Shown here piece by piece: positions 26,619-36,165 of a stretch of DNA of 64,000 nt. The first letter of the stretch is position 1; each line of letters opens with the position of its first letter. The stretch covers positions 124,001 to 188,000 of the forward strand of contig NZ_QPJT01000006.1 of assembly GCF_003337415.1 (NCBI RefSeq), given 5' to 3'. A program made the position numbers and the translations under genes. Below the pieces are notes generated by a model. It did not search any database and was not told where the DNA came from. It worked only from the letters and a program-made list of their open reading frames with translations. This DNA comes from Anaerobacterium chartisolvens (lineage in GTDB: Bacteria > Bacillota > Clostridia > Acetivibrionales > DSM-27016).

Positions 26619-28403
26619 ATGGGAGAATCAATATATGGTTTGAAAAGAACCCACAAATGTTCCGAGCTTGGGCTTGCAAATGTGGGTGAGTCGGTTACGG
26701 TTATGGGCTGGGCGCATAAAAGAAGAGATCTTGGAGGAGTTGTTTTCATTGATTTGAGGGACAGGACAGGCTTGCTTCAGGTGGTTTTCAACAGTGCCGT
26801 AAGCAACGAGCTGTTTCAAAAGGCTGAAACCATAAGAAATGAGTATGTGCTTGCCATAGTGGGAGAGGTTGTTAAAAGAGATCCCGAGACTGTAAACCCT
26901 AAAATACCCACCGGCGAAATTGAGATTGCGGCAACAGAGCTAAGGATATTGAGCAAGGCCGAGACTCCTCCGGTTTATATTGAGGAGGACTCCGACGTCA
27001 ATGAGAACGTAAGGCTTAAATACAGGTATATAGACTTAAGAAGGCCGGATATGCAGAGAACCATAATGCTAAGGCACAGGGTTGCAAAAATCGCCAGAGA
27101 CTATTATGACTCAAACGGCTTCCTTGAAATTGAAACTCCCATGCTTACCAAAAGCACTCCCGAGGGGGCGAGGGAATACATTGTGCCCAGCAGGGTTCAG
27201 CCGGGGAAGTTTTTTGTGCTGCCCCAGTCTCCGCAGTTGTTCAAGCAGCTTCTCATGGTGTCGGGCTTCGACAGGTATTTTCAGGTGGTAAGATGCTTCA
27301 GGGATGAGGATTTGAGAGCCGACAGGCAGCCCGAGTTCACGCAGATAGACATTGAGATGTCGTTTGTAGATGTTGAGGATGTTCTTACGGTAAATGAGGG
27401 CTTTATAAAGAAGGCTTTCAAGGAGGCTCTGGGAATAGAGCTGGAAACGCCGTTTATACGGATGCCTTATAAGGAGGCTATGGACAGGTTCGGCTCCGAT
27501 AAGCCCGACATAAGGTTTGGCTTGGAGCTTGTAGATTTATCCCATATTGTTGAAAACTGTGGGTTTAAGGTGTTTTCCGATGCCGCAAAAAACGGGGGAA
27601 GTGTAAGGGCGATAAACGCAAAGGGCTGCGGGGCCAAATTTTCAAGGCGTGAGATAGACAGCGTTGTGGAGTTTGTAAAAATATATAAGGCAAAGGGAAT
27701 GGCGTGGATTGCGGTTGAGGAGAATGAGCTTAAGTCTGCCATTACAAAGTTTTTAAGCCAGGACGAAATTGACGCCATATTAAAAGAGACAAAGGCAGAG
27801 CCGGGGGATTTGATTTGCTTTATCGCAGACAAAAACAGCATAGTGTATGACGCGCTTGGGCAACTGAGGCTTGAGCTTGCAAGAAGGCTTGACCTTCTCA
27901 AAAAGGATGAGTTTAAGTTTTTATGGGTTACAGAGTTCCCTCTGTTTGAATACGATGAGGAGGAAAAGAGCTGGGCGGCAAAGCACCACCCGTTTACGTC
28001 TCCGATGGATGAAGATATCGAATATCTTGATTCGGATTTGGGGAAGGTACGCTCGAAGGCCTATGACATTGTATTAAACGGGGTTGAAATAGGCGGAGGC
28101 AGCATAAGAATCCATATACATGAGCTGCAGCAGAAGCTGTTTAAGCTTATAGGCTTAACAGAAGAGCAGGTAAGCGAGAGATTCGGATTCCTGCTTGAAG
28201 CCTTTAAATACGGCACACCTCCCCACGGAGGAATGGCATATGGCCTTGACAGGCTTGTAATGCTTATGGCGGGAAAAAGCAGCATAAGGGATGTCATTGC
28301 ATTCCCCAAGGTGCAGAATTCCTCATGTCCCATGACTAATGCTCCCGACACTGTTGAAGCAAAGCAGCTTAAGGAGCTGCATATTAAAATGACTAACGGC
28401 TAA
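26619..28403 (+). CDS. aspS: Aspartyl-tRNA synthetase
   Basis: A 594-residue bacterial-type AspRS: N-terminal OB anticodon-binding domain (VTVMGWAHKRRDLGGVVFIDLRD), class II core with RCFRDEDLRADRQPEFTQID, the large GAD insertion domain, and motif 3 in GGMAYGLDRLVMLMAG. Many clostridia use a non-discriminating AspRS that also charges tRNA-Asn for later amidation by GatCAB; the T-box specifier upstream hints at this, but the sequence was not resolved to that level. It starts 24 bases behind hisS with GGAGGAG. Confidence 0.96.
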   Translation: MGESIYGLKRTHKCSELGLANVGESVTVMGWAHKRRDLGGVVFIDLRDRTGLLQVVFNSAVSNELFQKAETIRNEYVLAIVGEVVKRDPETVNPKIPTGEIEIAATELRILSKAETPPVYIEEDSDVNENVRLKYRYIDLRRPDMQRTIMLRHRVAKIARDYYDSNGFLEIETPMLTKSTPEGAREYIVPSRVQPGKFFVLPQSPQLFKQLLMVSGFDRYFQVVRCFRDEDLRADRQPEFTQIDIEMSFVDVEDVLTVNEGFIKKAFKEALGIELETPFIRMPYKEAMDRFGSDKPDIRFGLELVDLSHIVENCGFKVFSDAAKNGGSVRAINAKGCGAKFSRREIDSVVEFVKIYKAKGMAWIAVEENELKSAITKFLSQDEIDAILKETKAEPGDLICFIADKNSIVYDALGQLRLELARRLDLLKKDEFKFLWVTEFPLFEYDEEEKSWAAKHHPFTSPMDEDIEYLDSDLGKVRSKAYDIVLNGVEIGGGSIRIHIHELQQKLFKLIGLTEEQVSERFGFLLEAFKYGTPPHGGMAYGLDRLVMLMAGKSSIRDVIAFPKVQNSSCPMTNAPDTVEAKQLKELHIKMTNG

Positions 28404-28470
28404 AAGTAATAAAGCATTTATTGAGTGCCACAGCCGGGGATGATATCCGGCATATTGGCTGTAAGGAGGG

Positions 28471-29025
28471 ATGGATACGGCTAAAAATCCTGCTTTAAAG
28501 GAAATACTGAGTTGGGCTTTCCACATTGCCCTTGCGGTGGCTATAGGACTGCTCATCGTAAATTTTGTTGTGCAGAGGACTATTGTTGACGGGGAATCTA
28601 TGGAGCCTACGCTCCACAATAATGACAACCTGTGGGTGGAGAAGATTTCACCCAAGCTGGGAAGACTTAAGCATGGTGATATAGTAACTGTGGATGTTGA
28701 GGATAAGGTTGGCTTAGAGAGAAGCCCTCTTATAAAAAGGGTGGTAGCGGTTGCGGGGGACAGCATAGAAATAAAGTTTGGAAAGGTGCTGCTCAACGGG
28801 GAGGAGCTTAAGGAGGATTATATTCTTGGTAATACTACTATTGCAAATGACCCTCAATATGCCAAGCTCACTGTGCCTGAGGGGTTTGTATATGTAATGG
28901 GAGACAACAGGATGAACAGCATAGACAGCCGGATTATAGGGCCTGTGGAAATAAAGGACATATCGGGCAAGGCTGTATTCAGGTTCCTGCCTTTTAACAA
29001 CGCCGGGCCGTTGTGGAACAAGTAG
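28471..29025 (+). CDS. lepB: Type I signal peptidase
   Basis: A 184-residue leader peptidase anchored by one N-terminal membrane helix (SWAFHIALAVAIGLLIVNFV) with its active site outside. The catalytic serine is in VDGESMEPTLH and the general-base lysine in SPLIKRVVAVAGDSIE; GDNRMNSIDSR is the third conserved box. GGAGGG touches the ATG with almost no spacing, which is unusual, but no better in-frame start is seen. Its last five codons, stop and terminator recur at 30461-30568. Confidence 0.94.
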   Translation: MDTAKNPALKEILSWAFHIALAVAIGLLIVNFVVQRTIVDGESMEPTLHNNDNLWVEKISPKLGRLKHGDIVTVDVEDKVGLERSPLIKRVVAVAGDSIEIKFGKVLLNGEELKEDYILGNTTIANDPQYAKLTVPEGFVYVMGDNRMNSIDSRIIGPVEIKDISGKAVFRFLPFNNAGPLWNK

Positions 29026-29114
29026 CAAGTTAAATATTGTTTAAGCGTTAATAAACATTTAATAAATGAAAAATGAAAAAGGGCAGGACATTATTGTGTT
29101 CTGCCTTTTTTGCA
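29007..29114 (+). repeat. lepB 3'-end direct repeat, copy 1
   Basis: This 108-base unit covers the last codons of lepB (PLWNK), its stop, the 3' UTR and the hairpin terminator. The same unit recurs at 30461-30568: the first 61 bases are identical, about ten differ, and the terminator part is again identical. The pair brackets the two-gene insert between them. Confidence 0.88.
29076..29111 (+). terminator. lepB terminator
   Basis: AAAAAGGGCAG pairs with CTGCCTTTTTT around GACATTATTGTGTT. It is part of the duplicated unit. Confidence 0.9.
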
Positions 29115-29209
29115 CTGTTTTTTTCTCTGTTCAACTGTCAAATACCTGTTGAAAAAAGAATAAACAAGTTTCTTTATGCAAAAAAAACAACTTAAGACAT
29201 TAATGTTGG

Positions 29210-29238
29210 TTGACTTACATTTTATTCTATGGTAGTAT
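29210..29238 (+). promoter_or_regulatory. Promoter of the insert behind lepB
   Basis: TTGACT (29210-29215), a 17-base spacer and TAGTAT (29233-29238). The cargo genes thus appear to carry their own promoter inside the repeat boundary. The roughly 230-base leader that follows holds a short reading frame. Confidence 0.6.
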
Positions 29239-29382
29239 ATGACATATGGTTTTATTAAGGAATTCCAAGATAGTAACTGACTAAAGCAGGATCATCAAGA
29301 ACCTCTTAACAATAGTTCTATTAAATAGTTGCTGCAGCTTAATATAAACTCTTTAATGGAATTTAACAAAAGGTGAGGTGCG

Positions 29383-29418
29383 ATGAATATTAAAATTTCA
29401 AAGTTATTCAAAAACTAA
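29383..29418 (+). CDS. Possible 11-residue leader peptide
   Basis: ATG at 29383 is preceded by AAAGGTGAGG, the same ribosome site that precedes the secreted-protein gene 88 bases later. It encodes MNIKISKLFKN and then stops. It may be a regulatory leader peptide or a very small bioactive peptide, or chance. Confidence 0.35.
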   Translation: MNIKISKLFKN

Positions 29419-29470
29419 GTTGTATATTCAAGTTATAAAATTAATTTATCTTTGAAAGGTGAGGTTTATT

Positions 29471-30124
29471 ATGAATAAAAAATTAATTATATTGACAGCG
29501 TTTGTATGTGCTTTTTGTTTAATATCTAATATTTCTGTCTTTGCATCTGAAGATAGTACAGTTATCATAAATGCTGCATCATTCTATAAAGTGGAGAGTG
29601 TAGATAAAAACTATACAACTTCTAATAACGGATCCAGTTGGGAGTTTAAATACCAAGGCTATCCTGCTGGAGCTACAGGAGAAATAGATTCCATCTCATT
29701 TGAGCAATCATATTCCCATACATTTTCTGGAACAATATCAGCCTCAAGAAGTGAAATTGAAGCTTCTTTAGGATATAGTTTCGGAAAACAAAAATCTTTT
29801 TCTATTACAAAATACTCCAGAGCTTTATCACAAGGGGAATACGTGAAAGCTTACAGCAGAAAATATTATAATGTAAGTAAGGTTACACAACAGCTATACA
29901 ACGGTTATGTCGCACAAGGTATATATGCATATGTATACGGATATGAAGCAATTATGCCACAGCTTAAATTAGAGTATTATACATCATCTTCTTCAGCATC
30001 AGTAGTAGACAATATAGTTCAAAAAGCCACAGAAAATCAACCAGAAGAACGTAAGACAGAAGAAGAAGTCTATGAGCTTGATAAATATGGAAACTGGCAG
30101 CTCATAAATGTTACATCATTTTAA
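29471..30124 (+). CDS. Secreted protein of unknown function, Ser/Tyr-rich
   Basis: A 217-residue protein with a clear signal peptide (MNKKLIILTAFVCAFCLIS, cleavage probably after SVFA). The mature part alternates Ser/Thr with hydrophobic and aromatic residues (SYSHTFSGTISASRSEI, LGYSFGKQKSFSITKYS), a pattern typical of extended beta-sheets, and it ends in an acidic tail. No family is assigned. ATG 29471 with AAAGGTGAGG is preferred over GTG 29459. Base use is more AT-rich than in lepB. With the following small membrane protein it forms a pair reminiscent of secreted toxin plus immunity protein; that is inference. Confidence 0.7.
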   Translation: MNKKLIILTAFVCAFCLISNISVFASEDSTVIINAASFYKVESVDKNYTTSNNGSSWEFKYQGYPAGATGEIDSISFEQSYSHTFSGTISASRSEIEASLGYSFGKQKSFSITKYSRALSQGEYVKAYSRKYYNVSKVTQQLYNGYVAQGIYAYVYGYEAIMPQLKLEYYTSSSSASVVDNIVQKATENQPEERKTEEEVYELDKYGNWQLINVTSF

Positions 30125-30231
30125 AGCGGCTGCTTGCGTAATTTTAGTAATGAGCATACATTGTGTCTATTATTTAGATTAGGCTTAAGACATTCCAAAG
30201 TAAAGATTATAGCAAAGGCAGGGGTTATGAA

Positions 30232-30450
30232 ATGAACACAAAAAAGGTTCTCGGTATTGTGCTTGCGAGCTTTTCGATTTTAATATTTACCATCAATATT
30301 ATGCTGGCTCAGATATCGCTGCATTTAGATAAGCTTGACAAAGAATACTCTCCTAATTTAACCAGCCATATTCCTGTAGTGCAGTATATAGGAGTACTAT
30401 TGGTATTTTTATTAGGAATATATCTTTATGTTTCCAAGGATAAGGAATAA
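30232..30450 (+). CDS. Small two-helix membrane protein of unknown function
   Basis: A 72-residue protein with two membrane helices (about residues 7-25 and 50-66) and a short outward loop. AGGGG stands a few bases before the ATG. It is the second gene of the insert between the two lepB 3' ends. Size and topology would suit an immunity or accessory protein for the secreted product upstream, but there is no sequence match to support this. Confidence 0.65.
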   Translation: MNTKKVLGIVLASFSILIFTINIMLAQISLHLDKLDKEYSPNLTSHIPVVQYIGVLLVFLLGIYLYVSKDKE

Positions 30451-30460
30451 ATTGATTTCA

Positions 30461-30568
30461 GCCGTTGTGGAACAAGTAGCAAGTTAAATATTGTTTAAGC
30501 GTTAATAAACATTTAATAAATATTAAGCAAAAAAGGGCAGGACATTATTGTGTTCTGCCTTTTTTGCA
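30461..30568 (+). repeat. lepB 3'-end direct repeat, copy 2 (with terminator)
   Basis: The second copy of the unit at 29007-29114. It starts abruptly at GCCGTTGTGGAACAAGTAG, which are the last lepB codons, 11 bases after the small membrane protein gene, and ends with the same hairpin (30529-30565) that now terminates the insert. It has no lepB body in front of it, so it is either a leftover original gene end or an imported one. Confidence 0.88.
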
Positions 30569-30784
30569 TTTTAAGAAATTATAAAACTTATATTTGCGCC
30601 GTGCCTTGGAAATTTTGATATCTTTATTATTACCCGCATATATGTTAATATAAGAAGAAGGCATGTATAAAATAAGAATTTCTGTATTTATATATGCTGT
30701 GTGGACTTTAAAAAATTTTTGCCGAAGGGCTTTTTATATTATATAGTGAGGCTTTGTTTAAAAGTAAATCAAAGGGGGCGCAGA

Positions 30785-30844
30785 ATGCAGGGCCCGGAGG
30801 GATTTTCGTATTCCCTCGGAAGGTCTGCATATGTATATGGATAG
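30785..30844 (+). CDS. Possible 19-residue upstream reading frame before the activase gene
   Basis: ATG 30785 follows AAAGGGGGCGCAGA, a good ribosome site, and the frame stops at 30844 inside the activase gene in another frame. A hairpin CCGGAGGGA/TCCCTCGG (30794-30818) within it lies just before the GGAAGG that serves the activase start. Could couple or regulate translation; weak evidence. Confidence 0.3.
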   Translation: MQGPEGFSYSLGRSAYVYG

Positions 30845-33800
30845 ACTATTGCATTTAGGTCTGGACGTAGGTTCAACCACAGTTAAGCTCGTAATACTGG
30901 ATGCTGAAGGAAGCGTCGTTTACAGCAAGTATCAGAGACATTTTTCCGATATAAGAAAAACAATATTTACAATAGTGAGCGAAGCATACCAAAGCTTTGC
31001 AAATGACAAAATAACGGTGACGCTCACCGGCTCAGGGGGCATTTCGGTGGCCCAGTGGCTTGGCCTGCCTTTTATACAGGAGGTAATTGCAGGCACAACC
31101 GCCATAGAGCGGTTTATTCCCAAGACCGATGTGGTTATAGAGCTGGGCGGGGAGGATGCAAAAATAACGTATTTTGACAATGGAGTGGAGCAGAGGATGA
31201 ACGGCACATGTGCAGGAGGCACGGGCGCGTTTATAGACCAGATGGCATCCCTTCTCCAGACCGACGGCGCGGGCTTAAACCAGCTTGCAAAGAATTACAG
31301 GATGATTTATCCCATAGCCGCCCGCTGCGGGGTTTTTGCAAAAACCGACATACAGCCTCTTTTAAATGAAGGGGCGGCAAGAGAGGATATCGCAGCCTCT
31401 ATTTTTCAGTCTGTCGTAAACCAGACGATAAGCGGTTTGGCGTGCGGAAAGCCAATCCGTGGGAATGTGGCGTTCCTTGGAGGCCCTCTGTATTATTTAT
31501 CGGAGCTTAGAAAAAGATTTATTGAAACACTGGGCATGGAGCAGCATCAGGTTGTATTCCCTGAAAATTCCCAGCTTTTTGTGGCGATTGGCGCCGCTCT
31601 GGCCTCAAGAGGCGAGGAACCGATGCCTTTTGAGCAGTTGAACGCAAAACTGCCCGCCATAAATAACGCTTCCTCAAATGAGGTTGAGAGGCTGCGGCCG
31701 CTGTTCCAAAATGACGGTGAGCTGAAGGACTTTAAAGAAAGGCATGGCAGAAGTGTTGCAGCAAGAAGGCAGCTCGAGGATTTTAAGGGAGACTGCTTTC
31801 TTGGGATAGATGCCGGATCAACCACAACAAAGGCGGCTCTTATTGACGGTGATGGGGCTATTTTATACTCCTATTATGGAAGCAACGAGGGAAGCCCTTT
31901 GAAATCCGCAATAAAGATTTTGAAGGAGCTTTACTCGCAAATGCCTGCCGGTGCCCGCATTGCCAGCTCCGCTGTTACGGGGTACGGGGAAAGCCTTCTA
32001 AAAAGCGCTCTTTATGTTGATGTGGGAGAAATAGAAACCGTCGCCCATTATAAGGCTGCCGAGTTCTTCCTTCCGGGAGTGGATTTTATTCTTGATATCG
32101 GCGGACAGGATATGAAGTGCCTTAAGGTGAAGAACGGTGTGATCGACAGCATTATGCTCAATGAGGCTTGCTCGTCCGGCTGCGGTTCGTTTATAGAAAC
32201 CTTTGCCCATTCCCTTAATATGAGTGCGGAGGAGTTTGCTGCCGAGGCGTTGAAGTCCGAAAGGCCGGTTGACTTGGGCTCAAGATGCACGGTATTTATG
32301 AATTCAAGAGTAAAGCAGGCTCAGAAGGAGGGCGCCACAGTAGGGGATATTTCGGCGGGATTGTCATATGCCGTTATAAAGAACGCTCTCTTTAAGGTAA
32401 TAAAAATAAGGAACCCCAAGGAGCTTGGAAATAAAATTATAGTTCAGGGGGGAACATTTTATAACAATGCGGTATTAAGGAGCTTTGAAATAATCTCCGA
32501 AAGGGAGGTCATAAGGCCAGACATAGCAGGGCTCATGGGAGCCTTCGGCGCCGCGCTGCTGGCGAGGGACAGCTTTTGCGAGGGGTACGAGAGCACCCTG
32601 CTCAAAGTACAAAGGCTGGAATCCTTTAGCTGCAGCACTGAAATGAGAAGGTGCGGGCTGTGCGGAAACAACTGCCTCCTGACTGTAAACTGCTTTGACG
32701 GCGACAGGAAATTCATATCGGGAAACAGGTGTGAAAGGGGAGCGGGAATAGAGGCTAAGACAGATAACCTTCCCAATCTCTATGACTATAAGTATAAAAG
32801 AATTTTTAATTACAAGCCTTTGAAAAAAGAGGACGCCGCAAGGGGAACTGTAGGCATACCCAGAGTGCTGAATATATACGAGAACTACCCGTTTTGGTTT
32901 ACCTTCTTCAACCGGCTTAAATTCAGGGTGCAGCTTTCTCCCAGATCCTCCAAGAGCGTTTACGAGCTGGGGATTGAGACGATACCCTCGGAGTCTGTGT
33001 GCTATCCTGCAAAATTAGTACACGGGCATATAATGAGCCTTATAGGCAGCGGCGTGGATTTCATTTTTTATCCCAGCCTGCCCTATGAAAAGAAGGAGCA
33101 GGAGACTTCAGACAACCACTATAATTGCCCCATTGTCACATCCTATTCCGAGGTTATTAAGAACAATATGGATGTGCTTAAGGAAAAAGGAATAAGCTTT
33201 ATGAATCCTTTCCTTCCTTATCATGATAAAAAAAGGCTGTCCGAAAGGCTTTATGAGGAACTGAGAGCCTTTGACATCCCTAAAAACGAAGTGTTTGCCG
33301 CAGTGGAAGAGGCATGGATAGAGGAAGAGCGTGCAAAGCGGGATATAAGGGATAAGGGAGAGGAGGTATTAAAATACCTTGAGTCTGCCGGAAGAAAGGG
33401 AATTGTCCTTGCGGGAAGGCCTTACCATATAGACCCTGAGATACACCACGGCATACCAAACATAATTACCGAGCTAGGGATGGCGGTATTAACAGAGGAT
33501 TCGGTTGCACATCTGGAAAATATACAGAGGCCCTTAAGGGTGGTTGATCAGTGGGTATACCACTCCCGGCTGTATGCTGCCGCAGAGTTTGTAAAGAGAC
33601 AGTCAAATATTGAGCTGGTACAGCTTAATTCCTTCGGATGCGGCTTGGATGCAGTAACTGCGGATCAGGTTCAGGAAATACTGAATGACTATGATAAAAT
33701 ATATACCGTTTTGAAGATTGATGAGGGTAATAATTTGGGCGCGGCAAGGATCAGAATGCGTTCTCTTAAGGCTGCAATGGATGAGAGGGACAGAAGCGGG

Positions 33801-35144
33801 ATAAAGCCGTCACGTGTCCGTACACTGCCGGAGAGGCCGGTATTTACCGAAGAAATGAGAAAAAGGCATACTATTCTGGCGCCTCAGATGTCTCCTATTC
33901 ATTTTCAATTTATCGAGGAGGCGTTTAACGCTTCGGGGTATAAGGTGGAGATCCTTCCGTCTGTTGACAAAAAGGCGGTGGACGAGGGCTTAAAATGGGT
34001 GAACAATGACGCGTGCTATCCGTCAATACTGGTTATAGGGCAGCTTATAGAGGCTCTGAAGTCGGGTCGGTATGATTTGGACAGCACTTCGGTAATAATA
34101 TCGCAGACAGGCGGAGGCTGCAGGGCTACAAATTATATAGGCTTCCTTAAGAAGGCATTGACGGATGCCGGGTTTGAAAACATCCCCGTTATTTCACTTA
34201 ATACCGTTGGGCTGGAAAAGAACCCCGGCTTTAAAATAAGCAGAAGCCTTATAAATAAAAGTCTCATGGCTCTGGTATACGGAGACCTGCTTATGAGAGT
34301 TCTGTACAGGGTGAGGCCCTATGAAAAGGTGCCCGGATCTGCAAATATGCTTTATGAATCATGGACGGAAAGGTGCAAGGCTTCGGTCAGGAGCGGGAGC
34401 CATAAGACCTTCAGGAAAAACATTTATAAAATAGTCAATGATTTCGACAATATCGAAATAACTGACCAGTTAAAGCCCAAAGTGGGGCTGGTAGGTGAGA
34501 TACTGGTGAAATTCCACCCGACAGCCAACAACAGTGTGGTTGATGTAATTGAAAAAGAGGGCGCCGAGGCTGTAATGCCGGATTTAATAGACTTTTTCAT
34601 GTACTCTGCCTATAACCTTAATTTTAAGCATGAAAAGCTTTCGGAGAGCTTAAAAAAAGTAATTATTAATAATGCCGCCATAGCGGGTATGGAATATTAT
34701 AGAAGAGTAATGAAAAAGGCATTGAAGAAAAGCAAGAGGTTTGAGCCTCCATGCAGCATACATGAGCTTGCAAGGGGTGCGGAGGATATATTGTCAATAG
34801 GGAACCAGACCGGGGAGGGATGGTTTTTGACTGCCGAAATGGTTGAGCTTATACACGGCGGAGCCAAAAATATAGTTTGTATGCAGCCCTTTGCGTGCCT
34901 GCCAAACCATGTGACAGGCAAGGGAATGATAAAGGAGCTGAGGAGAAGGTACCCGGAGGCCAATATAGTTGCCGTCGATTATGATCCGGGGGCGAGCGAA
35001 GTCAATCAGCTCAACAGAATAAAGCTTATGCTTTCCGCGGCGTTTAAGAATCTTCACAGCAGTGACGCACACTATGAACCCAAGACACTTTTTACGGGAA
35101 TAAATACCGCCGCAGAAGGCGGCGAAAGCAGCGTGAGCATTTAA
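30831..35144 (+). CDS. Giant 2-hydroxyacyl-CoA dehydratase activase-type protein (tandem BadF/BcrA ATPase, DUF2229)
   Basis: A 1437-residue cytoplasmic protein. Two ASKHA ATPase domains lie in tandem: [14 protein letters not shown] near the start with the [13 protein letters not shown] iron-sulfur cysteine loop, and [14 protein letters not shown] near residue 325 with [12 protein letters not shown] cysteine cluster ([18 protein letters not shown]) follows, then DUF2229 and dehydratase-subunit-like regions to the end. Related activases use ATP to inject an electron into 2-hydroxyacyl-CoA dehydratases, but this large single-chain form is common in clostridia without a known substrate, and no dehydratase subunits are adjacent. 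GGAAGG precedes ATG 30831; ATG 30837 is also possible. Confidence 0.85.
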   Translation: MYMDRLLHLGLDVGSTTVKLVILDAEGSVVYSKYQRHFSDIRKTIFTIVSEAYQSFANDKITVTLTGSGGISVAQWLGLPFIQEVIAGTTAIERFIPKTDVVIELGGEDAKITYFDNGVEQRMNGTCAGGTGAFIDQMASLLQTDGAGLNQLAKNYRMIYPIAARCGVFAKTDIQPLLNEGAAREDIAASIFQSVVNQTISGLACGKPIRGNVAFLGGPLYYLSELRKRFIETLGMEQHQVVFPENSQLFVAIGAALASRGEEPMPFEQLNAKLPAINNASSNEVERLRPLFQNDGELKDFKERHGRSVAARRQLEDFKGDCFLGIDAGSTTTKAALIDGDGAILYSYYGSNEGSPLKSAIKILKELYSQMPAGARIASSAVTGYGESLLKSALYVDVGEIETVAHYKAAEFFLPGVDFILDIGGQDMKCLKVKNGVIDSIMLNEACSSGCGSFIETFAHSLNMSAEEFAAEALKSERPVDLGSRCTVFMNSRVKQAQKEGATVGDISAGLSYAVIKNALFKVIKIRNPKELGNKIIVQGGTFYNNAVLRSFEIISEREVIRPDIAGLMGAFGAALLARDSFCEGYESTLLKVQRLESFSCSTEMRRCGLCGNNCLLTVNCFDGDRKFISGNRCERGAGIEAKTDNLPNLYDYKYKRIFNYKPLKKEDAARGTVGIPRVLNIYENYPFWFTFFNRLKFRVQLSPRSSKSVYELGIETIPSESVCYPAKLVHGHIMSLIGSGVDFIFYPSLPYEKKEQETSDNHYNCPIVTSYSEVIKNNMDVLKEKGISFMNPFLPYHDKKRLSERLYEELRAFDIPKNEVFAAVEEAWIEEERAKRDIRDKGEEVLKYLESAGRKGIVLAGRPYHIDPEIHHGIPNIITELGMAVLTEDSVAHLENIQRPLRVVDQWVYHSRLYAAAEFVKRQSNIELVQLNSFGCGLDAVTADQVQEILNDYDKIYTVLKIDEGNNLGAARIRMRSLKAAMDERDRSGIKPSRVRTLPERPVFTEEMRKRHTILAPQMSPIHFQFIEEAFNASGYKVEILPSVDKKAVDEGLKWVNNDACYPSILVIGQLIEALKSGRYDLDSTSVIISQTGGGCRATNYIGFLKKALTDAGFENIPVISLNTVGLEKNPGFKISRSLINKSLMALVYGDLLMRVLYRVRPYEKVPGSANMLYESWTERCKASVRSGSHKTFRKNIYKIVNDFDNIEITDQLKPKVGLVGEILVKFHPTANNSVVDVIEKEGAEAVMPDLIDFFMYSAYNLNFKHEKLSESLKKVIINNAAIAGMEYYRRVMKKALKKSKRFEPPCSIHELARGAEDILSIGNQTGEGWFLTAEMVELIHGGAKNIVCMQPFACLPNHVTGKGMIKELRRRYPEANIVAVDYDPGASEVNQLNRIKLMLSAAFKNLHSSDAHYEPKTLFTGINTAAEGGESSVSI

Positions 35145-35153
35145 CCGTGAAGA

Positions 35154-35192
35154 GCGGCATTTCTTTAAGAAAAGAAATGCCGCTTGTTATTT
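35154..35192. terminator. Bidirectional terminator between activase and small membrane gene
   Basis: GCGGCATTTCTTT pairs with AAAGAAATGCCGC around a 4-base loop, followed by TTGTTATTT. Confidence 0.8.
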
Positions 35193-35348
35193 ACCCGGTT
35201 TTTTTGATTCCTGCATATACTTCATTCTTCCTTTTTTCACCTTGCCCTTGGGGCGTGAATTGTGCGTATTTATCGATCTGTTCATCATAAAGGCCAGAAG
35301 CCCGAATACCAGCAAGGTTCCTGCAATAATTAAAATTTTTGTCAGCAT
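35187..35348 (-). CDS. Small membrane-anchored basic protein
   Basis: A 53-residue minus-strand protein with GGGAG six bases before the ATG. It has one N-terminal membrane helix (ILIIAGTLLVFGLLAFMM) and a strongly basic tail (SRPKGKVKKGRMKY). It converges on the activase gene with a shared terminator at the stop. No family recognised; real expression is likely from the good ribosome site and the hydrophobic-then-basic design. Confidence 0.6.
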   Translation of the reverse strand: MLTKILIIAGTLLVFGLLAFMMNRSINTHNSRPKGKVKKGRMKYMQESKKPGK

Positions 35349-35490
35349 ATCAATCTCCCTGTAATATTATTTTTGGAAGAGTTAGCTTGTATTTCTAAAT
35401 TCACAAAGCATACTCATTTTATGACACATATCTACAGACAAATATTATATAGCCTAATATAACGTAAATCAAGAATTATTATTTGCCAGA

Positions 35491-35983
35491 GGTGCATAAA
35501 TTATATCTGACACAGCATTTCGGAAAGTCGCCATAGGGATTACAATTGAAGCACCTTTTTCACATAACAGCATAATTATCCAAAAAAATGGTTAAAAAGA
35601 GCCGATATATTATGGCGTTTTATTCCAAATCCAGATTTTTAATAAGCTCCCTATCTATCTTCCCCTCACTTCGAGGGGAAGGAAAAGAAGGTCCATGTAG
35701 GTTTTGCTGGTCTTCTAAGTAGCAATTATGTCTTCATTGGTGAATCGTATAATCCTTATTCCATGTGCTTTTATTACTTCTTCCCTTATTGAGTCATATT
35801 CCTTACGTTCGTCCTGTTCATGAATACTTCCATCCACTTCTACTGCTGTTTTCGCTTTGCATGCGCCTGCGTTGTTCTTCTCATTTTCTTCTCCAGTGCC
35901 CTTCTTTTTCTTCCCCTCAATGTGAGGGGAAGATAGAAGGGGAGTTAAAATTTGCATTTTCGTCACTTAAATTAAATACACCC
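35491..35983 (-). mobile_element. DUF559 element, copy 2, with inverted-repeat ends
   Basis: A 493-base unit repeated at 1802-2234. The reading-frame part is enclosed by inverted repeats: AGCTCCCTATCTATCTTCCC on the left (35646-35665) and its near reverse complement on the right (around 35924-35943), each next to a short CCCCTCAC/GAGGGG palindrome. About 150 bases left of the inverted repeat are also shared by both copies. There is no transposase; the unit looks like a passively moved, MITE-like element. Confidence 0.65.
35715..35966 (-). pseudogene. Truncated DUF559 (restriction-endonuclease-fold) gene
   Basis: An 83-residue frame with GTG start at 35966. Its first residues (TPLLSSPHIEGKKKKG) are a translation of the element's end palindrome, as is common in DUF559 proteins. 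The C-terminus keeps the nuclease-fold block VEVDGSIHEQDERKEYDS and GIRIIRFTNEDI. The N-terminal half of a normal DUF559 domain (about 50 residues with the WxxLR and FRRQ segments) is missing between NNAGACKAK and TAVEVDG, so it is probably inactive. Confidence 0.6.
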
Positions 35984-36165
35984 TATTCGCCAGAATGTAT
36001 ATGCCCGTTTGCTACATATATATTTGGCATATAAGCTGCGTCTAAAAAAGTAATAGTATCCGCCTTTAGAGAATATAATTTTTTAAAGGCAAATATATAC
36101 ATATTAGGGCCATGATAAAGAGAATTGCTTATGATAATTCCCACTACCTGTAAACGGAGGACAAA

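Noticed and set aside
29471-30124. Aerolysin/epsilon-toxin-type pore former
   Set aside because: The Ser/Thr-alternating strands are reminiscent, but no conserved motif of that family could be identified.
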